Positions 1-8,861 of a stretch of DNA of 28,992 bases are shown piece by piece (the stretch's first letter is position 1; each line of letters starts with the position of its first letter). Made by a program: the position numbers and the translations under genes. The DNA is from an uncultured Clostridia bacterium. Its GTDB lineage: Bacteria > Bacillota > Clostridia > TANB77 > CAG-508. The DNA is taken from contig CALXNI010000049.1 in NCBI GenBank assembly GCA_944389715.1, positions 1-28,992 on the forward strand, in the 5' to 3' direction. The notes below the pieces were generated by a model. The model did no database searches. It had not been told where the DNA came from and saw only the letters and a list, made by a program, of their open reading frames with translations.

Positions 1-172
1 CTGTTAAAAACATAAATTTATTCAGCTCCTCGGCTCAATACGTGTTTTAGCAATTCTAGCGGAAAATTTAAGCGAGGCCTCTCGGTTCCCGCTTCCTCCT
101 TCAATTTTCCTTAAGAATTGCACAAACACTCCAATCACATTCGTCACTTCATAAATTGATGTGTTTTAACAG
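1..172. repeat. MITE-like 171-bp repeat, copy 1
   Basis: The element begins CTGTTAAAAACATAAATTTA and ends TAAATTGATGTGTTTTAACA followed by G, so its ends are imperfect inverted repeats. A second near-full copy in the same orientation lies at 24007-24177 and a partial inverted copy at 1801-1924. Similarity between the two full copies continues about 55 bp past the terminal repeat, to about 228 here. Inside are short complementary arms (AGCAATTCT and AAGAATTGC) around a GC-richer core. It has no coding capacity and could be a MITE or a repeated structured RNA. Confidence 0.75.
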
Positions 173-266
173 ATTTATAATATTTTGCATTTAACATTAC
201 AATTTATAATTTTAGTCTAAAGATTAACCAGCTTTTTACATTTTTTAACATTTTTTTATAAAATAG

Positions 267-295
267 TTGACAATTTTTTACAATATTGTTATACT
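267..295 (+). promoter_or_regulatory. Sigma-A type promoter of the secreted-protein gene
   Basis: A perfect -35 TTGACA (267-272) is followed by a 17-bp spacer and -10 TATACT (290-295). It would transcribe a leader of about 90 nt before the ATG at 393. An AGGAGG-type ribosome binding site lies just upstream of that ATG. Confidence 0.8.
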
Positions 296-352
296 GATTA
301 AGCATTTTTTTATGGATGGAGCGCGACAATCAACGGCTCTAAAAGAATGCAG

Positions 353-363
353 ATTAGGGTGAG
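353..363. repeat. 11-bp inverted repeat flanking the secreted-protein gene (left arm)
   Basis: ATTAGGGTGAG at 353-363 has an exact inverted partner CTCACCCTAAT at 865-875. The pair encloses only the 393-827 gene. It could be an RNA pairing or the scar of an acquired cassette; the sequence alone does not decide. Confidence 0.5.
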
Positions 364-392
364 TATAGTATTACTAACAGGAGGACTACCTT

Positions 393-827
393 ATGAAGAA
401 AATACTCGCTATATTATGTTGTTTGGCTCTTGTTTTTAGCCTTTCAGCAATTCCTACATTTGCCACAGAAACGTCTGATTCAAATACAGCTGAAGTTGCA
501 ACCGATAACTCTGTTGTTTCTAGAGCTGCAACACAGGGGCTTTGGTATCGAGAAAACCTTTACTTTGCAACCAATGTGACCACAGTGGTGACCCCTGAAT
601 CTGGTTCAGCCTTAAATTTATGGTTGAAAAATTCTGGTTATGTCAAAGTCACGGTTTACAAAACAAATGCTCTAGGTATTTATTCCTCTGTATTCAGTCA
701 AACATTCAGCAGTTCTGGTGAAAGAGATATTAATGTCGTTTCAAGTTGTAATGGCAAAAATTATCTTGTAAAATTTGAACCTGCAATGGATGGTTCTGTC
801 ATGTCAGCATTGCTTTACCAGCATTAA
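393..827 (+). CDS. Small secreted protein of unknown function
   Basis: The product is 144 residues. It starts with a clear Sec signal peptide: KK, then a hydrophobic stretch of about residues 4-20, with likely cleavage after an AIPTFA-type site near residue 24. The mature part is Ser/Thr/Val-rich, probably beta-structured, with one Cys (in SSCNGKN) and no membrane anchor or sorting motif. I do not recognise a family. The start is supported by an AGGAGG site about 8 nt upstream and a strong promoter at 267-295. A hairpin terminator follows at 881-910, so this is a one-gene unit. It is the only plus-strand gene here and is bracketed by an 11-bp inverted repeat, which hints at independent acquisition. 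Its only CGG triplet is out of frame (ACG-GTT). Confidence 0.85.
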   Translation: MKKILAILCCLALVFSLSAIPTFATETSDSNTAEVATDNSVVSRAATQGLWYRENLYFATNVTTVVTPESGSALNLWLKNSGYVKVTVYKTNALGIYSSVFSQTFSSSGERDINVVSSCNGKNYLVKFEPAMDGSVMSALLYQH

Positions 828-880
828 CACATTAATTTAATCAAGTTTATTTAATAACTAAATGCTCACCCTAATCAAAG

Positions 881-910
881 AGAGAATGTTCTAAATATAG
901 AACATTCTCT
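881..910 (+). terminator. Hairpin terminator after the secreted-protein gene
   Basis: AGAGAATGTTCT and AGAACATTCTCT form a perfect 12-bp stem around a 6-nt loop, followed by TTAGTATT. The T-tract is weak, but the position just after the plus-strand stop codon fits. The stem could also serve the converging minus-strand gene at 975-1613. Confidence 0.7.
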
Positions 911-974
911 TTAGTATTAACAAGGTAAGAATTGTCAAACCTTCTGAGTATTTATTGACTAGGTGTTTTTTAAA

Positions 975-1613
975 TTAATTATTTTCTTGTATTTTACAAT
1001 CTGATATGTCAGGTTTTACGATATCTTCATCTTTTACTACATCAAACGTATATGTACGATTTGTTGTATATCCAATATCGATTACTCTTATTATTATACC
1101 TGTTTCTTTTTCTACCAATATTTTATAATCTTTTGAGAATTCTATTAAATAACAATCTTTATTATTATATTCTTGTGCTGTTATTCTTGATGAAAATGCT
1201 AATGGTATCTTAAATTTAATATCTTCATATTCACTAATTGTATTAACATACACTGGTGCTATTTCTCCATTTAATAATGCTATTTTATCTTCTCCAGATT
1301 GTATAATTATTAGCTTTTCGTTATCTTTATTGTATGCCGTAATTTTTCTTTCATCTAAGATATTATGATTAAGAGTTTGAGTTGTGCTGAAAATATCCCC
1401 CTCTTTATAGTATGTTTTAGCTAAACTTACAGAATCGTTTGACAAAGAATATGTATCTACCACAAAATTTGTTTTACCTACATAATCTTTAGATGCATTT
1501 ATGAGTTTAGTTATAATGATATATTTTCTTAATGTAAATATAGCAAATACTACAAGTAAAGCTAATACTATAAGCAATATTTTTTTCCATAATTTCATTT
1601 TTTTCTTCTCCAT
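975..1613 (-). CDS. Membrane-anchored hypothetical protein
   Basis: The product is 212 residues. It has a lysine-rich N terminus, one hydrophobic helix at about residues 11-28 and then an extracytoplasmic domain. The domain alternates beta strands, for example the segment around YLIEFSKDYKILVEKETG near residue 160, recalling LolA/LppX-like lipoprotein folds, but no family can be named. There is no lipobox cysteine. A GGAGG ribosome binding site lies about 8 nt before the ATG, and a TTGACT-17-TATAAT promoter is at 1730-1758. It appears to be a single-gene unit converging on the 393-827 gene. It has no zero-frame CGG (only ACG-GCA). Confidence 0.75.
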   Translation of the reverse strand: MEKKKMKLWKKILLIVLALLVVFAIFTLRKYIIITKLINASKDYVGKTNFVVDTYSLSNDSVSLAKTYYKEGDIFSTTQTLNHNILDERKITAYNKDNEKLIIIQSGEDKIALLNGEIAPVYVNTISEYEDIKFKIPLAFSSRITAQEYNNKDCYLIEFSKDYKILVEKETGIIIRVIDIGYTTNRTYTFDVVKDEDIVKPDISDCKIQENN

Positions 1614-1729
1614 ATAACTATCCTCCCCCTTTGTGCAACCAAGCTATCATGAGTCTTTTGAAACTTTTAGACCTTTGGCTTTGCGTCATAAACCTTCGTT
1701 TATTTTGCTTTTTTACATTTCTTACCTAT

Positions 1730-1758
1730 ATTATAGCATATTTACTTATTTTAGTCAA
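1730..1758 (-). promoter_or_regulatory. Promoter of the 975-1613 gene
   Basis: On the minus strand, -35 TTGACT (1758-1753), a 17-bp spacer and -10 TATAAT (1735-1730) lie about 115 nt upstream of the ATG. Confidence 0.7.
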
Positions 1759-1800
1759 TTTTGCCTCAATTTAAATGCCTTGTCGTATGTGTCAAGTAAA

Positions 1801-1924
1801 TGTAGGCAATTTTTAGGAAAATTGAAAGAGGAAGCGGGAGACTTAAGAGGCCTCGCTTAAATTTAAAGATAGAATTGCTAAAACACGTATTGAGCCGAGG
1901 ATCTGAATAAATTTATGTTTTTAT
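1801..1924. repeat. Partial inverted copy of the MITE-like repeat
   Basis: Read on the minus strand this matches the left two thirds of the 1-172 element, including the CTCGGCTCAATACGTGTTTT core and the TAAATTTATTCAG end. The opposite terminal repeat is missing and the junction lies near 1800. It ends at the stop codon of the cyclophilin gene. Confidence 0.65.
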
Positions 1925-2671
1925 TAATACGATATTCCATACAATTTTTCCATTATAAAGCTATTTATATCAAATGTCTCGTGTGTTTCAGGCTCACCAT
2001 ATTCTACCCCAAATGTTTCTACTGTAATGTTTGATATTACAGGTGGGTTTACAGGCTTTGTAGTTTCACTTGTTTCTCCTGTTTCTTCATCCGTCTCTAC
2101 TTCTGTTTCTAATTTTGTTATTTCATCTACTATTTCAATACCTTCTATTACTTTTCCAAAAGCTGTATAGTATCCATCAAAAGCGGTCTCATCTTGTGCC
2201 ATTATAAAAAATTGTGCATATCCTGAATTGTATCCTTCTTCTGTTATGCTAGGATCTATAGATGAATAATATGTATAATCTAATCTTGCAAGACCTACTG
2301 TTCCTCTTTCAAATTTTAATGTATTATCATACCCATTAGCAGAAAATTCTCCATTTATGCTATATTCGGTAGTTCCTGTACCGATCTCCTGCTGTATCTC
2401 CACCTTGTATTAAACTTTCTTCTACTCTATGAAATGTTAATCCGTTATAGTATCCTTCATTGATTAATTTTATAAAATTTTTAACTGTATTTGGAGCCAT
2501 ATCTGGATAAAGTTCCATTTTTATTGTTCCATAATTTTCTATTTCCATAGAAACTATTGGTCTTTGTAGACTAAATGTTGCTTTTTGATAGTATCCATAA
2601 ACTAAAAATCCTCCCAAAATTAATACAAAAATTAATGCAATAATACTTAAAGCTAATTTTTTATTTTTCAT
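1924..2671 (-). CDS. Membrane-anchored cyclophilin-type peptidyl-prolyl isomerase, needs one +1 shift
   Basis: Cyclophilins catalyse cis-trans isomerisation of prolyl bonds in secreted or surface proteins. Residues 1-30 hold a lysine start and one transmembrane helix. The cyclophilin fold follows: IENYGTIKMELYPDMAPNTV, then NGLTFHRV, then IQGGDTAGDGTGT, then GTVGLAR and SGYAQFFIM, and an acidic Thr/Glu linker near the C terminus. The plain reading breaks at GAT-CGG-T (2383-2380): unshifted it stops seven codons later. Skipping one C reads GGT as Gly97 and gives one 248-residue protein. The IQGGD motif lies before the break and GxGTG after it, so both halves are needed. An AAGGAGG site precedes the ATG. 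It lies 23 nt downstream of a prepilin-like gene, which suggests extracytoplasmic folding of surface proteins. Confidence 0.88.
2380..2383 (-). other. CGG +1 frameshift site (CGGT, cyclophilin Gly97)
   Basis: The P-site codon would be GAT and CGGT is then read as Gly with one C skipped. This is the only site of the sixteen with T as fourth base. Confidence 0.85.
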
Positions 2672-2694
2672 AAATCTTTTCCTCCTTCAAAATT

Positions 2695-3816
2695 CTATAA
2701 ATTTATCTCTGTCAAAAATCCATAATCACCATTTAATAATGTAATCATGTCTAACCCACTCTGGTTAGCACTATTAACATTAATCCATATTCCTGTAAGT
2801 TCTGTTCCATCTTGTAATGTAAACTTACTATGTGTAGTCCAAGTACTATTTATATATGTATTATCAGTTGCAATATTTGAATTTCCTTTTATAAATTTAA
2901 TCTCTGTAATATTTGTTGCTTCATCCGTTTTATATACAAACCTTGGTATCCATACATAGTTTCTTGCATATTCATCTGTAGCATAAGCCCAACCTTCTGA
3001 ATTAGATAAATCATAATTATAAGAATTTATCTCTGTATTAATTTTAGGCTTATTAGTCAAGGTAATTAAAATTGGGGCAGTAGAAAATGATTTTGTAATA
3101 TCTGTATTGTCCTGTAATCTAATTATATAATTACCTGACTTTGATATATTTGTTGTATATGTTTTTCCTGTTTCTGTATAGTTGGTTATTGTTTGCCAAT
3201 TAATTGCGTTGCCTTTTGAATTAACTTCAGAAAAACTTAAAATTCCATTAGTTATACTTATATCATTTATTTGAACAGTGCAATTTAATCCATCAAATTT
3301 AAGTTGAGTATTAAAACTTAATGTTCTATCATTTTCTTTTGAATCAACTAAGGTTTCCCCATTTGGTAGCTTGTATTGAGTATAATAAGTGTTTCCTTTG
3401 TATTCAATTCCATTTGAACTTACTACTTCTCTTGTATCAAAATTTATTAATACCTCATATCCAATATCATCTATATCTAATTGTGTTTTCAAATTTTCTA
3501 TTGAAAAATATTTGTATTTAGATTTATATTCATCGCTATAATCTTTTACTTCTCCATTTTTGTAAGCTAAATCTATTACATTTTTTTGAGTTTCAGTAAT
3601 ATCTTCTCCTAAACCTTCTGAATTATTTGCTTTGGCTAACTCATCTACTTTTGCTTGTATCAATTGCATTTGTGTTACAAATTTAGTAACCTGCATATTT
3701 CTGTATACATTTATTCCAGAATATGTAGTAACAGAAACTAATATTGACATAAGTATAATTGTTATTATAAGTGTTATTAAAGTTATACCACTATTTTCTT
3801 TTGTTAATTTTTTCAA
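2695..3816 (-). CDS. Type IV prepilin-like surface protein
   Basis: The product is 373 residues. A short basic leader precedes a class III prepilin motif: ENSGITLITLIITIILM, with the processing site after NSG and the hydrophobic helix at about residues 10-30. The body is a long, Asn/Thr-rich extracellular region with predicted beta repeats, ending in a LNGDYGFLTEINL tail. Such proteins are cut by a prepilin peptidase and assembled in or tethered to the membrane; neither partner is in this window. The likely start is TTG at 3816 (MKKLTKENSG), because AGAGGTG lies at the right spacing and overlaps the disA stop codon 11 nt away. That points to translational coupling with disA. Its exact role (minor pilin or surface protein) is unknown. 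Confidence 0.8.
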   Translation of the reverse strand: MKKLTKENSGITLITLIITIILMSILVSVTTYSGINVYRNMQVTKFVTQMQLIQAKVDELAKANNSEGLGEDITETQKNVIDLAYKNGEVKDYSDEYKSKYKYFSIENLKTQLDIDDIGYEVLINFDTREVVSSNGIEYKGNTYYTQYKLPNGETLVDSKENDRTLSFNTQLKFDGLNCTVQINDISITNGILSFSEVNSKGNAINWQTITNYTETGKTYTTNISKSGNYIIRLQDNTDITKSFSTAPILITLTNKPKINTEINSYNYDLSNSEGWAYATDEYARNYVWIPRFVYKTDEATNITEIKFIKGNSNIATDNTYINSTWTTHSKFTLQDGTELTGIWINVNSANQSGLDMITLLNGDYGFLTEINL

Positions 3817-3827
3817 TTTTACACCTC

Positions 3828-4912
3828 TTAAACCATTAAATTATCAAACACAAATTGTTCTTGCATTCTTCTTAAAGATTGCTTAATAGTTCTTGCTCTT
3901 ACTTCTCCAATACCTTCTACTTCGTCTAATTTGTCTATATCAGCAAGTAATATATGTTGGAATGATTTAAATGTTTTTACTAGATTTGTAACAATATTGC
4001 TAGGCATTCTTGGTATTTTGTTTAAAATTCTATAACCTCTTGTATATACTGCTACTTCTTCGTAATTATCAAATTGTTCATAGCCTAATGCTTTTGCAAT
4101 TTTTTCTGATTGTATGAATTCATCCTGGGTAGCATTTTTTATGTTTTGCAATACTTTTTCTGCTACTAATCTTCTGCTTGGTGCAATATAGTCCTTGACA
4201 ATAAGCAATTCTTCTTCTGGTAAATCTTCTATTAATTCTTCTAATTGCATTTTAACCAGAATTCCGTCTTCTCCGTAGTTCATAAATTGAGCGTTTAACC
4301 TGCTGGGCAACTCTCATTACCATTTCTGCTCTTTGCAGGCAAGTAATTACATTATCTAATGTAACTATATCATTAAATTCGTATTCATTTAATACTCTTA
4401 GCTTTGTGTCAAAAACTCTTTTATAGTTTTCTAATGTTTGCAAAGCTTGGTTTGCTTTAGTTATTATTTTGCCAGTATCCTCTATTGTATATCTAAAATC
4501 TCCTTTAAAAACAGTAATTATATTTCTTCTTTGAGAAATGCTAATTACTAATTCTCCTGTTTGCTTAGCAGTACGTTCTGCTGTTCTATGCCTTGTTCCT
4601 GTCTCTTCTGTTGTAATTTTAGAAGAAGGTATAATTTGAGTATTGGCAAGTAATATCTTTTTTAAATCTTTGCTAAGTATTATTGCTCCATCCATTTTTG
4701 CAAGTTCATATAATCTGGCTGGAGTATATTCCTCATCAATTTTAAATCCGTCCATCAACTATATCCATTATTTCTTTAGAATCTCCAATTATAATTAATG
4801 CACCAGTTTTAGCCTTTAATATATTATCTAATCCTTCCCTAAACTTTGTTCCTGGAGCTATAATTTTTAATATATTTATTAATGTATCATCTTTTTTTAC
4901 TGTTTCAGCCAA
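3828..4912 (-). CDS. disA: DNA-integrity scanning diadenylate cyclase, needs two +1 shifts
   Basis: DisA makes cyclic di-AMP from two ATP, scanning DNA and pausing at branched structures. The catalytic DAC domain shows MDGAIILSKD near residue 70 and GTRHRTAER near residue 105 (the DGA and RHR motifs). The C-terminal HhH DNA-binding domain has EVEGIGEVRARTIK. Two CGG sites break the plain reading: 4750-4747, where unshifted reading stops after CGG-ATT-TAA, and 4275-4272. Skipping each C gives Gly55 (DGGFKI) and Gly213 (ELGEDG), both conserved glycines. The result is 360 residues, the usual DisA length. I infer a TTG start at 4912 behind a GAGGTGA ribosome site; an ATG exists only further in. 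It follows radA by 71 nt, the usual Firmicutes order. Confidence 0.93.
4272..4275 (-). other. CGG +1 frameshift site (CGGA, DisA Gly213)
   Basis: CTA then CGGA. A GAC-GGA four codons later also contains CGG, but across a codon boundary, and needs no shift. Confidence 0.88.
4747..4750 (-). other. CGG +1 frameshift site (CGGA, DisA Gly55)
   Basis: GGA then CGGA. In the unshifted frame the next codons are ATT TAA, so failure to shift ends translation at once. Confidence 0.88.
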
Positions 4913-4983
4913 TTTCTCACCTCACCTGTCCCAAAAGGAACTTTACCTAATTAGTCACTTTATATCCCAAAATATACAACATT

Positions 4984-6347
4984 TTATTTTCTTAATCCTA
5001 AATACCTCATTGCTTCTAATATATTTTGCACACCTATTATATCTAATTTAGAACTATCTTTCAATACTTTTTTATTGCTTTCTGGTATTATACATTTTTT
5101 AAATCCCAATTTTTCCGCTTCTTTTACTCTTTTTTCAATTTGATTTACACTTCTTACTTCGCCTGTTAAACCAACTTCTCCTATAGCAATTGTATCATTT
5201 GGAATAGCTATATTTTTATAGCTTGAGCATGCTGCAAGTATTATTCCTAAATCTAAAGCTGGTTCATTTATTCTTATACCTCCAACTATATTTAAGTAAA
5301 CATCTTGATTTCCAAGTGGAAGTCCTGCTCTTTTTTCCAAAACTGCAATTAAAAGTGTTAATCTATTGTAATCTATTCCGTTTGCAGTTCTCCTAGGCAT
5401 TCCAAATACACTAGTTGCTGTTAATGCTTGAAGTTCCACAAGAATTGGCCTTGTTCCTTCTATACTTGCTACAACAATTGAGCCTGCAACATTTTCGTTT
5501 CTCTCTGACAGCAAAACTGACGAAGGATTTTCTATTTCGCACATTCCTATGTCTTTCATCTCAAACATCCCAATCTCATTTGTTGAGCCAAACCTATTTT
5601 TTACTCCTCTTAAAATTCTATATGAGAAATATCTTTCCCCCTCTAAATATAAAACGGTATCAACCATATGCTCTAAAACTCTTGGCCCTGCAATATTTCC
5701 ATCTTTTGTTACATGTCCTATAATTATTGTTGTAATCTCTTCTTGTTTGCACATTTTCATTATTTTAGAAGTTATTTCTCTTACTTGACTAACACTTCCG
5801 AGGGCTTGATGTTATTTCATCTGAGTACATTGTTTGAACTGAGTCTATTATTACAAGTTTTGGTGTAATTTGCATAATTGCATCTTCTATTATCTCTATA
5901 TCTGTCTCTCCTAAAAAAATAATATCATCATTGTTAATTCTTAATCTATCAGCTCTTAATTTTATTTGCTCCACAGATTCTTCTCCTGAAACATATAATA
6001 CCTTACCTTCACCCTTAATTTTATCACATATTTGTAAAATTAAAGTAGATTTGCCTATTCCTGGCTCTCCTCCGTAAAAGTGTTAAAGATCCTTTAACAA
6101 GCCCTCCTCCAAGTACTCTATCTAACTCTTCAAAACCTGTTTTTGCTCTTAATATATCTTGTTTTTTTACATCGTTTAATTTAACCGGTACTACCTTTTT
6201 TTTGCTATTTGTTTTGCCTGAGGTTTTGTTATTTACTTTTTCTTCATAACAAGTATTCCATTCGTTACATGCAGGGCATCTTCCAAACCATTTAGACGAT
6301 TCATTCCCGCAATTGCTACATACAAAAACTGTTGCTTGTTTTGCCAT
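4984..6347 (-). CDS. radA: DNA repair/recombination protein RadA (Sms), needs two +1 shifts
   Basis: RadA is a RecA-like ATPase helicase that helps branch migration and processing of recombination intermediates. In order: a zinc finger CSNCG...CPAC (residues about 10-30), Walker A GGEPGIGKST (about 92-101), Walker B VIIDS (about 165), the RadA-specific KNRFG motif (about 260), and a Lon-like C-terminal domain. The start ATG at 6347 (MAKQATVFVC) has AAGGAG six nt upstream. Two CGG sites break it: 6074-6071 at the first Walker A glycine (Gly92) and 5800-5797 (Gly183, SSPGSVSQVRE). Skipping both C residues yields 453 residues, about the family's usual length. At the second site the unshifted reading stops three codons later. 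It is followed by disA. Confidence 0.94.
5797..5800 (-). other. CGG +1 frameshift site (CGGA, RadA Gly183)
   Basis: CCT then CGGA. The unshifted frame reads CGG-AAG-TGT-TAG. The shifted frame gives the conserved SSPGSVSQVRE stretch. Confidence 0.9.
6071..6074 (-). other. CGG +1 frameshift site (CGGA, RadA Walker A Gly92)
   Basis: TTA then CGGA-GGA. The shift restores LGGEPGIGKST, the nucleotide-binding loop. Without it the frame reads RRRARNRQ and ends. Confidence 0.93.
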
Positions 6348-6363
6348 TTTTTTCTCCTTTTTT

Positions 6364-6388
6364 GGCGGACACAAGGCCCACCCCTACA
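6364..6388. repeat. REP-like hairpin, 'ACACAAGGCCC' type, copy 1
   Basis: GGCGGACACAAGGCCCACCC then CTACA. A second copy is at 25176-25195 (GACGGACACAAGGCCCGCCC). It ends in the same CCCTACA tail as the other REP-like hairpins, just upstream of the radA ribosome binding site. Confidence 0.55.
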
Positions 6389-6603
6389 TTTAATTATACC
6401 TTATGTTTTATTCTATCATTTGTAGATATTTTATTTGTAATATTTATCTTCTTTCCATTTTAATGGATTATTTCTTATATATTCTACAATTTTATAGTAT
6501 TCTTTTTCGTTTCGAATTATATGTTCATAATAATTACGTTGCCAGATTGAATAACCTATTTCTTTTGTTACAATTGATTTATATGAATTAATTATTTTTG
6601 GTA

Positions 6604-6633
6604 TCGTAGGGGTCGCACCCTTGGGCGACCCAT
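6604..6633. repeat. REP-like hairpin inside the RAYT gene (frame-breaking copy)
   Basis: GTAGGGGTCGCACCC then TTGGGCGACCC matches the first hairpin of the blocks at 15925, 17793 and 28903 with one change. The RAYT reading frame shifts across it. Confidence 0.75.
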
Positions 6634-6773
6634 TCTGATAATGTTATTATAAAATGTACGTGATTAGGCATTATTATATATTCGTCAATAAATATATTAT
6701 CAAATCTTTTATTATAATTTTCTATATATATTTTTACAATTTCTCCTTCTTTTGATAATTTTATTTCGTTTTT

Positions 6774-6801
6774 CGGGTCGCCCAGGGGTGCGACCCCTAC
6801 A
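6774..6801. repeat. REP-like hairpin inside the RAYT gene (in-frame copy)
   Basis: GGGTCGCCCAGGGGTGCGAC then CCCTACAGATTTAA is the exact reverse complement of the first hairpin of the intergenic blocks, including its TTAAATCTGTAGGGG flank. It is translated as part of RAYT without breaking the frame. Confidence 0.8.
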
Positions 6802-6961
6802 GATTTAATTTCTATTTTTCCTAATATTTCTTTTCTATTCTTTGTACATATTGTTATAAAATAATATCCTTCTTGTGAATAATCAAATTCTTTTAATCTT
6901 AATTGTTTTCGTTTTTTGGGGGTATTTTCCATATATTCCTTTCTATACCCCCATATTGTTA

Positions 6962-8840
6962 TTATTTATACAATTTGTTTAATATGTCTATAAACATTGC
7001 ATGTGACCAGCCTAGTCCTATTACCCATTTTGCCTGCATTGTACTATTTTCTACCTGCTCTGCTAAAAATCCATGTTCTGTTGCTGTTTTTACAACAAAT
7101 TCGAAACATTCTCTTGCTTTCTTTTTGTTTCCTGCTTCTAAATGATATTCTGCCATCCATAAATTAGCAATTACCCAAGGATTTCCACCTACGTAATTAT
7201 CTCCTTCATATCTTAAATATCCTCCAGTGTATGTTCTTATAATTAACTCCATTTTTTCTATTGTATTTAATATTTTCTTTTCTTTAGGTGAAAATATTTT
7301 AAATGGTGTAACTAGCCCAAGTAAACTAATGTCTATTTTTCCATCTTTATTTCTTATAAAAGTTTTTTTGTTGTTATCATATAGATTTTTTAATATGTAA
7401 TCTTTTATTTCTAATAAATATTTTTTTAATAATATTTCTTCTTTTTCAATTTTTTCTAGTTTTAATCTATTTTCTTCAAATTCTAGCTTTAGTATATTAT
7501 ATATTTTTATCATCACATCAAAGCTTGAAAATATTGTTGCTAATGAATATGTGTGTATTCCTTCATTTTCTTCCCACAAATCATAGCTTTTATATTCTTC
7601 TTCTTTATTTTCTAAAATATTTTGTATATATTTTTTTAAATATTTTATTGCATTTTCGCACATTTTTAAAGTATCTTTCAAGAATCTCAAATTGTGTGTA
7701 TGTTCATAATGGTTATATACACCATATATTACACTTGCTGTTTCATCTATTTGATATCCCCAGCATGGTGCTAAATTTCCATCTGTATAAAACCTTTGTT
7801 CCCATCTTCCAGATTTACTTTGTGTCATTTTACAAAAAGTTTTGTAAAACTTTTCTGTTGCTTTTGTCATGCCTAAAATATCCAATGCATTTGTTATAAA
7901 TATCCCGGTCTCTTGGCCAGCAATAAGAGTACCTTCCGCATTTTGTTCTTTCTTCGTCTATTTCTACTGCTGCAGATATACCTCCTGTTAAATCATTTGT
8001 AAGCAATGGAAATATAAGTATTGTTCTTTTATATATTTGTTCTACTTTCTTCATATATGTAGTATTAGAACTTGGTAATTTTATTGTATCATGATCTTTA
8101 ACATATCTTTCCCAATACTTTTTTGTTTTTTCTAATTCTCTTTTTGAATCTATATTTTTGATAGTATTCATTTTGTTTTCTGTATTTTTAATATCTGAAC
8201 CATGAGATACTGTTATAAATATTGAAAATTCAATTTCCTCATTTGGTTTAAGTGATTTAAATTTATAGCTAATGCTAGAATCGCTAGACATTCCTATATA
8301 GTCTTTATCTCCAATTATTCCTGTTTCTATATTTGCACTATTATTGTTTATTTGAGATTTTTCTACTTTAGTGTCTGAACAAATAGCAAATGTATAGTCA
8401 TGTACATATTGAAATAAAGTATTGTCCTTATAATATCCGCTAGTTTGATTGTTATCGTCTGTAAGCAAGCCTGAATGAACAATAAAGTTTATATTCAAAT
8501 CTATATTGCTTTCATTTTTCATTTTATATTTTTTTACTAATATATTTTTATCTATACATACAAAATCTGTTTGCAATATTCTTAAATTAAAATATGTATT
8601 TAGTATTTCTGTGTTCAATATGTTTGTGTCTTTTATATAGTTTTGTTTATATTGATTGTTTACATCATTATGTAAATAGATTATAGATGAATCATTTATT
8701 TGCACACCTGTATGAAAAAAATCTATAAATTGTCTATAATCTGTATTTGGATAAAATAATCTAATTAATTCTCCTTTTTTAGTAAAACTTGCTGTAATTT
8801 CTTTATTTCCAATTATTGCATCATTATAATATTTGTTCAT
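6962..8840 (-). CDS. Glycoside hydrolase family 15 (glucoamylase-like), needs one +1 shift
   Basis: GH15 enzymes release glucose (or trehalose-linked glucose) from alpha-glucans by inversion. The N-terminal part (about residues 1-270) is a beta-sandwich domain. The (alpha/alpha)6 barrel starts around SAAVEIDEERTKCGRYSYCWPRD (residues about 289-311). Then come GSGRWEQRFYTDG-like and APCWGYQIDETASVIYG substrate-site segments, and the C-terminal WVIGLGWSHAMFI. The break is at GAC-CGG-G (7907-7904): skipping a C reads GGG as Gly312, restoring WPRDGIFITNALDILGM, where relatives usually have A or G. The product is then 625 residues, a usual bacterial length. There is no signal peptide, so it is probably cytoplasmic and acts on storage glycans or oligosaccharides. 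A palindromic element separates it from the upstream gene. Confidence 0.9.
7904..7907 (-). other. CGG +1 frameshift site (CGGG, GH15 Gly312)
   Basis: GAC then CGGG, the only site with G as fourth base. The shift joins YCWPRD to GIFITNALDIL across the catalytic domain. Confidence 0.82.
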
Positions 8841-8861
8841 TTGTATTTCTCCTATCTAAAT

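Larger units (their letters stand above)
6431..6932 (-). pseudogene. RAYT: REP-associated tyrosine (Y1/IS200-like) transposase, disrupted
   Basis: The N-terminal half carries FDYSQEGYYFITICTKNR (residues about 16-33) and the metal-binding HUH motif in MPNHVHFII (about 89-97). The C-terminal half, IINSYKSIVTKEIGYSIWQRNYYEHIIRNEKEY... to NNPLKWKED, includes the catalytic tyrosine region and continues in the +1 frame to a stop at 6431. The frame change falls in or beside a REP-like hairpin (6604-6633), not at a CGG. A second hairpin (6774-6801) sits in frame and adds KSVGVAPLGDP. The total of 502 nt leaves one extra base. RAYTs process and mobilise REP palindromes, and this one contains two copies. 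It is probably inactive, unless the frame change is bypassed. A GAAAGGA site precedes the ATG. Confidence 0.85.

Noticed and set aside
1633..1860. A 75-residue plus-strand open frame
   Set aside because: It covers a promoter and part of a repeat and has no ribosome binding site.
6588..6632. RAYT frame change as another CGG site
   Set aside because: No CGG occurs in the zero frame there; the change falls in an inserted REP-like hairpin, so it is treated as ordinary disruption.
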